Positions 7,310-13,307 of a stretch of DNA of 15,376 nt are shown one piece after another. Under the pieces are notes generated by a model. The model saw only the letters and a list, made by a program, of their open reading frames with translations. It was not told where the DNA came from and did no database searches. The position numbers and the translations under genes are program-made. This DNA is from UBA1573 sp016794285 (lineage in GTDB: Bacteria; Pseudomonadota; Alphaproteobacteria; Micavibrionales; Micavibrionaceae). Every line of letters begins with the position of its first letter. The stretch's first letter is position 1. The stretch lies in NCBI GenBank assembly GCA_016794285.1, contig JAEUKO010000051.1, forward strand, positions 1-15,376, in the 5' to 3' direction.

Positions 7310-8017
7310 ATGGAGCTGAAAAATAAGCCTATGATGACTCCCCCATCTCTTCTTGATCCCCATAGATGGTCAGGTCTGCGTATTGGTCTGTTTGGGGGAA
7401 CCTTTAACCCACCCCACAAAGGCCATATTCATGCTTCTGAAATTGCCCTCAAATATTTGGGGCTAGATGCTGTCTGGTGGCTAGTCTCCTCTGGAAACCC
7501 TCTTAAATCTTCGGTAGGCCTCCCCTCACTGGAAGATCGCGTAGCAGCTTGCCGCGACCTTTCCCAAAACCCCCGTATCGTGATTTCAGATATTGAATCC
7601 GCTCTCAAGACCACGCGCAGTTTTCACACCATCAAAGCCCTTAAACTCCGTTTTCCGCATACGGAATTTGTCTGGTGCGCGGGGCTTGATATTGCCAGAG
7701 AATTTCACCGTTGGTATCGTTGGCAAGACCTTCCCAAGGAAATTCCTTTTGCTTTTATTGGTCGCCCCATCAAGGGCGGCGGAATTCGTCAAACAGCTCT
7801 TCATCACCATTCTAATTTCCAGAATGTATTTTTGCGTTGCGGCGGACACCCAAAACTAGAAAAAGGGCGGATTTACTGGATTCTGGAAGAGCCGCTTAAC
7901 CCCCTTTCCTCGACTTTGCTGCGAGCGCAAAGTGACGATTTGCGTTATTTCTCGCATCAAGGTAGAATTAGAACTGTAGCACTGAATGTGCTGAACAAGA
8001 CTGAAAGGAGCGTTTAA
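7310..8017 (+). CDS. nadD: Nicotinate-nucleotide adenylyltransferase NadD
   Basis: Transfers AMP from ATP to nicotinate mononucleotide, giving deamido-NAD in the cytoplasmic NAD pathway. The nucleotidyltransferase motif GGTFNPPHKGH is at residues 29-39 with the catalytic H/T-x-G-H, SGNPLK follows near 61-66, and the C-terminal SSTLLR is at 200-205. FHRW (132-135) matches the substrate-site segment. The usual GADN stretch just before it reads GLDI (125-128), a departure from the family. The start is uncertain: ATG 7310 lacks a Shine-Dalgarno, while ATGs at 7331 and 7334 have GGAG 15 or more bases upstream; homologues usually begin close to the GG motif, so the shorter forms are possible. It is followed by rsfS after 3 bases, a very common pairing. 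Confidence 0.92.
   Translation: MELKNKPMMTPPSLLDPHRWSGLRIGLFGGTFNPPHKGHIHASEIALKYLGLDAVWWLVSSGNPLKSSVGLPSLEDRVAACRDLSQNPRIVISDIESALKTTRSFHTIKALKLRFPHTEFVWCAGLDIAREFHRWYRWQDLPKEIPFAFIGRPIKGGGIRQTALHHHSNFQNVFLRCGGHPKLEKGRIYWILEEPLNPLSSTLLRAQSDDLRYFSHQGRIRTVALNVLNKTERSV
8004..8010 (+). promoter_or_regulatory. Ribosome-binding site selecting the rsfS TTG start
   Basis: AAAGGAG, inside the 3' end of nadD, lies 10 bases before TTG 8021. No ATG or GTG in frame fits, and the product from this TTG aligns with RsfS from its first residues, so a TTG initiation codon is supported. Confidence 0.65.
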
Positions 8018-8020
8018 TCT

Positions 8021-8428
8021 TTGGCAACTCGAAAACCTAAGGGGGTAGAAACTCCCTCCCATCTGAAAGACCTGATTGTTCAGGCTCTTGACGAAAATAA
8101 AGCCGAAAATATCGAATCAATTGACTTGAATGGCCAGACGTCTTTGGCCGATTTTATGGTGATAGCAACCGGAACATCCTCCCGTCAGGTTGCCTCTCTC
8201 GCCGATAAGATCCGTGAAAAGCTCAGCAAAGAAAATAGTTCGTACACTGTGCTAAGAACCGAAGGTCTGCCTCAGGCCGACTGGGTTGTTGTGGATTGCG
8301 GCGATGTTATTGTTCACCTCTTCCGCCCCGAAGTCCGCGAGTTTTATGCTATCGAAAAAATGTGGCGTTCGGAACTTCCGGCGGCAGCAGCAGCCCCCGC
8401 AAAAATGCCCATGACCGCTAAACTGTAG
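8021..8428 (+). CDS. rsfS: Ribosomal silencing factor RsfS
   Basis: Binds uL14 of the 50S subunit and blocks subunit joining when nutrients are short. The 135-residue protein shows the family core: LIVQALDENKAENIESIDL, then SLADFMVIATGTSSRQV, EGLPQADWVVVDCGDVIVHLF and REFYAIEKMW near the C-terminus. Length is normal, with a short Ala/Pro tail. It starts at TTG 8021 after a good Shine-Dalgarno. The nadD-rsfS-rlmH order is widely conserved in bacteria and supports the call. Confidence 0.95.
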   Translation: MATRKPKGVETPSHLKDLIVQALDENKAENIESIDLNGQTSLADFMVIATGTSSRQVASLADKIREKLSKENSSYTVLRTEGLPQADWVVVDCGDVIVHLFRPEVREFYAIEKMWRSELPAAAAAPAKMPMTAKL

Positions 8429-8508
8429 ATGATAACTCGTAATAACTTGGCCTAACTGCATCCTATTCGGTTTCGCGGGTTAGCCGAATCGTTTATGAAC
8501 ATAAAGCT
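8429..8508 (+). other. rsfS-rlmH gap with inverted repeats
   Basis: The 80 bases hold no gene and no clear -10/-35 pair. Two inverted repeats crowd the rlmH start: ATTCGG (8465-8470) with CCGAAT (8484-8489), and TTTATG (8492-8497) with CATAAA (8500-8505). No purine-rich ribosome-binding site precedes the rlmH ATG. Confidence 0.5.
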
Positions 8509-8515
8509 ATGTTCA
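8496..8515 (+). promoter_or_regulatory. Hairpin enclosing the rlmH start codon
   Basis: TGAACATA (8496-8503) is the exact reverse complement of TATGTTCA (8508-8515), separated by AAGC. The 8-bp stem includes the ATG at 8509-8511. In the RNA this would hide the initiation codon. The upstream part of the stem can pair instead with TTTATG (8492-8497), so two folds exclude each other. Function as a translational control is inference. Confidence 0.4.
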
Positions 8516-8973
8516 AAATAGATGTTGTCGTTGTTGGAAAGCTCAAAAAAGGCCCGTGGTTTGACCTGTGCGAAGACTATGTCTCTCGCCTGCGCTTATG
8601 GCCAACCCAGATTATCGAAGTTGAAAGCAAAATAACTGATCCAGTTAAGCAGCAACTTGAAGAACAGAAACTCATTCTTGAGAAGATCGATTCAACGTCT
8701 CTGCTCGTCGTTCTTGACGAAAGGGGCGATGGTCTCCGCAGTCTCGATTTTGCAGACACCCTCAAAAAATTTCGGGACGGAGGAACTGATAAAATTACCT
8801 TCCTGATCGGCGGAGCATCTGGATTTACCGAAGAAGTCCGCAACAAAGCCGACATTATGATCAGCTTTGGTCAACAGACTTGGCCTCACATTATGGTACG
8901 GGTTATGTTGCTTGAGCAAATTTATCGCGCCCAGCAAATTCTTTCTGGCCATCCTTACCATCGGGAGGGATGA
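8509..8973 (+). CDS. rlmH: 23S rRNA pseudouridine-1915 N3-methyltransferase RlmH
   Basis: A SPOUT-class enzyme that methylates pseudouridine 1915 in helix 69 of 23S rRNA on the assembled 70S ribosome. The 154 residues match the family in length (about 155) and motifs: VVVVGKLKKGPW at the N-terminus, LDERG at 69-73, the SAM-binding knot loop GGASGF at 101-106, and the C-terminal HPYHRE at 148-153. The ATG start matches where homologues begin, although no Shine-Dalgarno is visible and the codon lies in a hairpin. No other in-frame start exists back to the stop at 8443. Its TGA overlaps an ATG of the next gene (ATGA). Confidence 0.96.
   Translation: MFKIDVVVVGKLKKGPWFDLCEDYVSRLRLWPTQIIEVESKITDPVKQQLEEQKLILEKIDSTSLLVVLDERGDGLRSLDFADTLKKFRDGGTDKITFLIGGASGFTEEVRNKADIMISFGQQTWPHIMVRVMLLEQIYRAQQILSGHPYHREG
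8963..8969 (+). promoter_or_regulatory. Ribosome-binding site deciding the envC-like start
   Basis: GGGAGGG ends one base before ATG 8970, too close for initiation there, but the GGAGG core is 7 bases from the in-frame TTG 8976. This favours TTG 8976, which shortens the protein by two residues and leaves its signal peptide intact. Confidence 0.55.
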
Positions 8974-8975
8974 TT

Positions 8976-10211
8976 TTGACGTCCTTTCGCTCCGTTGTTG
9001 TTTGTCTGCTCTTTTCTTTCTTCACGTTTTCTTTCTCGGCACAAGCCGCGGACAAGGAGAAAGCTTCTGCGCCCACTGCCGAACGAGAAGAAAAACTCAA
9101 GGATCTGACCGAAAAAGTTGAAACTGAAAAGGCCCGACAACGCGACCTGCAAAACAAAGTCAAACTACTCGAAAAAGATCTTCATGGTCTCAAGAAAGAG
9201 CTAATCTCCGCAACCAGCAACGTTCAAAAGAACCAGAAAAAACTGGGAGAGCTGGAAGCCAAATTGGCCGAACTACAAACACAAAAAAGCGATATGCTGG
9301 CAAAACTGACTGCTGACCGCGGATCTTTGGCCTCGCTGATTGTGGCCCTAGAGAGAATCCGCCGTTTGCCTCCTGACACGTTGATTGCCCGCCCGGGAGC
9401 GCCACTTGATACAGCCAATGCAGCAACTATTTTAGGCGCGATTTTGCCAGAGCTGGAAAAAAGAGCCAAAGACCTGAAAAATCAACTCGCCGCGCTCCAA
9501 CTGGTTGAAGACGATTTGAACAAGAACCGCGAAGACCTCAGTAAAACGACTGAAAAACTCCGCGATGACCAAAAAGAAATGGATGCCCTGCTCGACTCTC
9601 GCCAGAAAACCTACAGCAAAACACGCCAAGAAGAAAAATCCCAAGCCGCAACTGTTGCAGCTATCTCAAAGGAAGCCCAAAACTTTCGGGAACTGATCGA
9701 AAAAATTGATCGGCAAAACCGCGAAGCTCGGCGGAAAAAAATGAAACTTCCCCCCCGTAACAAAAAAGAGGTAACCCCCGATGATGATGTAGACGAACGG
9801 GCTTTGGCCGCTAGCTTGCCCGCTCTTGGCTCGGCCCAACCGCCTATTTCCGGAATCATAAAAACCCGTTATGGAGAAAAGGACGAAATCGGAGCCACCT
9901 GCCAAGGGATTAAATTTGAGTCTCGCGGCGGGGCCGTTGTCGTTGCCCCAATGGGGGGCATTGTCCGCTATGCCGGTCCGTTCAAGACCTATGGAAGCAT
10001 TATTCTGCTCGAACATAAGAACAAATATCACAGCCTTATTGCAGGTTTGGGGAAAATTGATACATTCGTAGGGCAAAGCGTGGATGCGGGCGAACCGATT
10101 GGACGATTGTCTTCTTCGGCAAATGGAGAAAAGCCTCGCCTCTACTACGAGCTGCGATTTGAAGGACAACCCATTAACCCTGCCCGCAAACTTGCCGATC
10201 TTGGTGGATAA
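8976..10211 (+). CDS. envC: EnvC-like murein hydrolase activator (degenerate LytM)
   Basis: A predicted periplasmic activator of cell-wall amidases at the division site. Counting from ATG 8970 (413 residues): a signal peptide with likely cleavage AQA|AD after 26, an Arg/Lys/Glu-rich coiled coil from about 36 to 255 with a break near 130-165 (LPPDTLIARPGAP), then a LytM/M23 domain at about 290-405. The zinc ligands of active M23 peptidases are missing: the H-x3-D region reads TCQGIKFES, the tyrosine-histidine strand reads SLIAGLG, and the HxH strand reads RLYYELR. It should therefore activate amidases, as E. coli EnvC does, and not cut peptidoglycan. Alphaproteobacterial annotation often just says peptidase M23. 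The start (TTG 8976 against ATG 8970) is discussed at its ribosome-binding site. It is followed by ctpA and a yibQ-like gene. Confidence 0.9.
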   Translation: MTSFRSVVVCLLFSFFTFSFSAQAADKEKASAPTAEREEKLKDLTEKVETEKARQRDLQNKVKLLEKDLHGLKKELISATSNVQKNQKKLGELEAKLAELQTQKSDMLAKLTADRGSLASLIVALERIRRLPPDTLIARPGAPLDTANAATILGAILPELEKRAKDLKNQLAALQLVEDDLNKNREDLSKTTEKLRDDQKEMDALLDSRQKTYSKTRQEEKSQAATVAAISKEAQNFRELIEKIDRQNREARRKKMKLPPRNKKEVTPDDDVDERALAASLPALGSAQPPISGIIKTRYGEKDEIGATCQGIKFESRGGAVVVAPMGGIVRYAGPFKTYGSIILLEHKNKYHSLIAGLGKIDTFVGQSVDAGEPIGRLSSSANGEKPRLYYELRFEGQPINPARKLADLGG

Positions 10212-10219
10212 CTTAATTC

Positions 10220-10247
10220 TTAAAACAAGACTAACTAAAACTATCAT
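10220..10247 (+). promoter_or_regulatory. Weak promoter candidate upstream of ctpA
   Basis: In the AT-rich gap after envC, TTAAAA (10220-10225, 4 of 6) lies 16 bases before TATCAT (10242-10247, 5 of 6 to TATAAT). It could give ctpA extra transcription. AT-rich gaps give such matches by chance, so support is weak. Confidence 0.25.
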
Positions 10248-10283
10248 AACTTTCACGCAACCGATTCTGGAGTGCTTTACAAT

Positions 10284-11678
10284 ATGACCCGCTTTCTTTT
10301 TTCCCTTTTCCTGACCATGACTATTTTGTCTTCCCCTGTCTTTGCGCAAGAAACCAAAGCTCCGGAATCTGAAGAGGCTAAAAAAGCCAAAGCGGCGGAA
10401 GTGAAACAAACGCCAGAAGACACTTACCGTCAGTTAAATTTGTTTGGTGAGGTCTTTGAGCGTGTTCGCGCCCAATATGTCGATCCAGTCACAGACCAGC
10501 AGTTGATTGAACACGCTGTCAAAGGGATGCTGACCAATTTGGACCCTCACTCTGACTTCATGACCGCCAAGGAATTCGATGAAATGCGGGTACAAACCAA
10601 AGGAGAATTTGGAGGACTCGGAATCGAAGTCACGATGGAAGACGGCGTGGTTAAAGTTGTATCGCCCATTGATGACACGCCTGCGGCCAAAGCTGGAATC
10701 AAACCAGGTGATTTGATTACCCATCTTGACCGCAAACCTGTCCAAGGAATGAGCCTAAGCGAAGCCGTGGATACCATGCGTGGAAAAGTTGGCACAACCA
10801 TTGAACTCGCGGTTCGCCGCGAAGGGAAAGATGCCCCTATGTTCATTAAGGTGAAACGCGATATTATCCGGATTCAATCGGTCCGCTCTCGTCTTGAAGG
10901 GGAAGACATTGGTTATATTCGTATCACAACCTTCAGCGATAACACGGAAGAAGGGCTTAAAAAGGCCTTTGAAACAATCAAAAAAGATGCCGGCAGCAAA
11001 CTTTCAGGTTACATCCTTGACCTGCGCAATAACCCGGGCGGATTGCTCGATCAAGCAATTGCCGTTTCGGATGCGTTCCTCGACCGTGGAGAAATTGTTT
11101 CCACCCGTGGCCGTAGCGAAGACGATATTAAACGCGACAATGCAACATCTGGCGATCTGGCCGAAGGACTTCCGGTTGTTGTCCTGATTAATGGCGGGTC
11201 GGCCTCCGCTTCTGAAATTGTCTCGGGCGCACTCCAAGATCATCGCCGCGCCGTTCTCATGGGGACCAAATCGTTCGGCAAGGGCTCTGTACAAACGGTT
11301 ATTCCTCTACCCGGACAAGGTGCTATGCGCCTGACCACAGCTCGGTATTTCACCCCCTCTGGTCGCTCTATTCAAGCCAAAGGGATAGAACCCGACATTC
11401 TGGTTGAACCCGCAAAAGTTGAAAAAATTGATGACGAGCGGATTCATGAGTCTGATCTGAAAGGGGCTATTTCCAATCCGGACGGAGAAGATGCCAAAAA
11501 ACCTGAACCTGCAAAAATAGAAGAAGAAAAACCTGATCCTAAAGAAAAGGACGATAAATCTTCCAAAAACGAAACACGCCAAGAAAGAGAAGCCAAGGCT
11601 GCCGAGCAAGATTACCAATTGGCACGGGCGCGGGATCTTCTTCATGGCCTCATCCTGATTAAAAAACAGAAAGAATAG
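10284..11678 (+). CDS. ctpA: C-terminal processing peptidase CtpA (family S41)
   Basis: A periplasmic serine protease with a Ser/Lys dyad that trims or degrades exported proteins; relatives control cell-wall hydrolases. From ATG 10284 it has 464 residues: signal peptide with VFA|QE after 21, an S41 N-terminal helical part, a PDZ domain at about 107-180 beginning at FGGLGIEV, and the S41 catalytic domain. The nucleophile is S308 in GGSASASE, the general base K333 in SFGKGSVQ, 25 residues on as in other CtpA/Tsp proteins, and Q337 completes the site. LDLRNNPGG precedes them. The C-terminal 80 residues are a highly charged Lys/Glu/Pro stretch ending in QLARARDLLHGL. GTG 10272 is an upstream alternative, but GGAG (10269-10272) is 11 bases from ATG 10284 and overlaps the GTG, so the ATG is preferred. 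Linkage to envC is conserved in many proteobacteria. Confidence 0.95.
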   Translation: MTRFLFSLFLTMTILSSPVFAQETKAPESEEAKKAKAAEVKQTPEDTYRQLNLFGEVFERVRAQYVDPVTDQQLIEHAVKGMLTNLDPHSDFMTAKEFDEMRVQTKGEFGGLGIEVTMEDGVVKVVSPIDDTPAAKAGIKPGDLITHLDRKPVQGMSLSEAVDTMRGKVGTTIELAVRREGKDAPMFIKVKRDIIRIQSVRSRLEGEDIGYIRITTFSDNTEEGLKKAFETIKKDAGSKLSGYILDLRNNPGGLLDQAIAVSDAFLDRGEIVSTRGRSEDDIKRDNATSGDLAEGLPVVVLINGGSASASEIVSGALQDHRRAVLMGTKSFGKGSVQTVIPLPGQGAMRLTTARYFTPSGRSIQAKGIEPDILVEPAKVEKIDDERIHESDLKGAISNPDGEDAKKPEPAKIEEEKPDPKEKDDKSSKNETRQEREAKAAEQDYQLARARDLLHGLILIKKQKE

Positions 11679-11681
11679 CCC

Positions 11682-12794
11682 GTGCTGGGGTTTGGAAAGA
11701 AATCTGCCGACCTTGAGTTACCCACCACTTCTTCCAGCGGAGCTCTTTCGCCGAAAGTGTTTGGAATCACTCTTGGCGGGTTGATTGTTGCTTTCTCTCT
11801 AGCCATCGGGGGGATGAGTTTTGTTGTGCCCCCCCTTCCTGTGCCTCCTGTTTCGGAGGGAACAATCACTCTGCCCAAAGCAGTGGCGGCACAAGAAGAA
11901 TCCCCAACATCCAGCCCAGACACGCAAGAAGAAACTCCTGCTCCCCCTCTTGAAGAAACACCTCCCCACACCCCTGAACAAGCGAATGTTCAAGAGCCGG
12001 TTGAAGATTCCGTAGCGGGCCTTGCCGAAACAACCAGCTATGGGATGCTTCCTCAAATCCGCAAGGAAGATGGACTCACTCCCTTTAAGGCCTATCAAGC
12101 CTCCTTCGCGCCCCGCGCCGGAACCAAGGCTCTTGTTTCGTTGGTGATGGTTGATTTTGGGCTCTCGTCAACATCATCGCTTTCTGCCCTTAACAACCTG
12201 CCGAAAGGGATTACGTATGTTGTCAGTCCCTACACTCTGGACCTCCAATCATGGGTCACGAGAGCGCGGGAAAGAGGAAGTGAAGTATGGCTTAGCCTCC
12301 CTCTACAAACCCGCGACTACCCTAATAATGACTCCGGCCCCTTGACTGTGCTCGCAGGAAGCGGAGAAGATGCAAACAAAGCACGGCTGCTTTCAGCTTT
12401 GGGCAAAGCCACAGGCTACCCGGGCGTATTGCTGGCTGGATCTCCGAGTTTTGATACCGATAAAGCTGGACTGGATTCTGTGTTTGCGTCATTGGCAGAA
12501 AGGGGATTGGGGGTTGTACAAGCCGACCCACAAGATCGCCTTACCTCATCTTACGCCACGCAAAAATCTCTTCCTTTTATTCAAGCCACACACTGGATTG
12601 ATACAAGCCTTGAGAAAGAAAAAGTTGAAGCCCGCTTACAACAAATTGAAAAAGACGCCATTGAGCGTAGGACTACCATCGCATTCTTTCACCCCTACCC
12701 CTCTCTCCTCGACCACCTGACCGGCTGGAAAAAAGAGTTAGAGGCCAAGGGGATTGAACTCGCCCCGTTGTCTGCGGCAATTACCAACAAATAA
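11682..12794 (+). CDS. Divergent polysaccharide deacetylase family protein (YibQ-like)
   Basis: A membrane-anchored periplasmic protein of the divergent polysaccharide deacetylase family (DUF610), related to E. coli YibQ, whose gene also lies next to envC. The 370 residues comprise a short cytoplasmic start, one membrane helix (about 26-49), a Pro/Glu/Thr-rich linker (50-125) and the domain from about 140. Recognisable family segments are LVSLVMVDFGLS (150-161), the LNNLPKGITYVVSPY stretch, SEVWLSLPLQ, YPNNDSGPL, HWIDTSLEKE and IAFFHPYPSLLDHL (HP at 337-338). The usual DD of motif one is VD (D158), and the N-x-M-G-S-like segment reads LLAGSPSF, so metal binding may be lost. Start GTG 11682 lies 3 bases after the ctpA stop, with only a weak AGAAAGAA before it; coupling is likely. 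No substrate is established for this family. Confidence 0.85.
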   Translation: MLGFGKKSADLELPTTSSSGALSPKVFGITLGGLIVAFSLAIGGMSFVVPPLPVPPVSEGTITLPKAVAAQEESPTSSPDTQEETPAPPLEETPPHTPEQANVQEPVEDSVAGLAETTSYGMLPQIRKEDGLTPFKAYQASFAPRAGTKALVSLVMVDFGLSSTSSLSALNNLPKGITYVVSPYTLDLQSWVTRARERGSEVWLSLPLQTRDYPNNDSGPLTVLAGSGEDANKARLLSALGKATGYPGVLLAGSPSFDTDKAGLDSVFASLAERGLGVVQADPQDRLTSSYATQKSLPFIQATHWIDTSLEKEKVEARLQQIEKDAIERRTTIAFFHPYPSLLDHLTGWKKELEAKGIELAPLSAAITNK

Positions 12795-12810
12795 CAAAAC
12801 CGGATACAAA

Positions 12811-13275
12811 ATGAACTCTCTTCCCTATCGCCCCTGTGTGGGCCTTGCTTTATTTAATCGAGACGGCAAAGTTTTTGTCGGAGAACGCTACGACTCCCCA
12901 GATGCATGGCAAATGCCTCAAGGCGGCATTGATGAAAACGAAGAAATTCTTGAAGCCGCCTTTCGGGAAATGGAAGAAGAGGTTGGAACAAACAAGGCAG
13001 ACCTTATCCGCGTTGCTCCAGAGAAGATCCGTTATGACGTTCCCACAGAACTTGCCCAAAAACATTGGGGCGGACAGTACAGAGGGCAAGAACAAACATG
13101 GGTTGCCCTGCGCTTCACGGGCCACGACAGCGACATTGATCTGTCTGCCCATACGCCTGCGGAATTCAATCGCTGGCAATGGGTCCCGCTCAAAGAAACC
13201 GTTGATCTAATTGTCCCTTTCAAAAGGATCGCGTATAGCAAGGTTATTGATTTCTTTTCCGACATTGCCCGCTAA
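12811..13275 (+). CDS. rppH: RNA pyrophosphohydrolase RppH
   Basis: A Nudix hydrolase that removes pyrophosphate from mRNA 5' ends and opens them to RNase E decay; alphaproteobacterial members are also annotated as (di)nucleoside polyphosphate hydrolases. The 154-residue protein begins YRPCVGLALFN, typical of the RppH group, followed by WQMPQGGID. The Nudix box is complete: G38, E44, R52-E53, E56-E57 and G59. QTWVALRF and FNRWQWVPL near the C-terminus also match. The frame is open back to TTG 12754 inside the preceding gene, but the added 19 residues are unlike RppH, so ATG 12811 is used; its Shine-Dalgarno is weak. It closes the plus-strand run and ends at the shared terminator. Confidence 0.95.
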   Translation: MNSLPYRPCVGLALFNRDGKVFVGERYDSPDAWQMPQGGIDENEEILEAAFREMEEEVGTNKADLIRVAPEKIRYDVPTELAQKHWGGQYRGQEQTWVALRFTGHDSDIDLSAHTPAEFNRWQWVPLKETVDLIVPFKRIAYSKVIDFFSDIAR

Positions 13276-13276
13276 A

Positions 13277-13301
13277 AAAAAGGCCCTCATCGGGCCTTTT
13301 T
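13277..13301. terminator. Bidirectional intrinsic terminator between rppH and tolB
   Basis: AAAAAGGCCC (13277-13286) pairs fully with GGGCCTTTTT (13292-13301) around the loop TCATC. The A-tract on the left and T-tract on the right give a U-tail for transcripts from both sides. It begins right after the rppH stop (13273-13275) and lies 6 bases past the tolB stop (13308-13310), so it can end both converging units. Confidence 0.9.
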
Positions 13302-13307
13302 AGCTTA

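Noticed and set aside
9666..10409. Minus-strand open frame (247 codons) opposite envC and the start of ctpA
   Set aside because: It spans the antisense of two well-supported genes and the gap between them, with a Phe/Arg/Lys-rich low-complexity translation and no recognisable domain or upstream ribosome-binding site.
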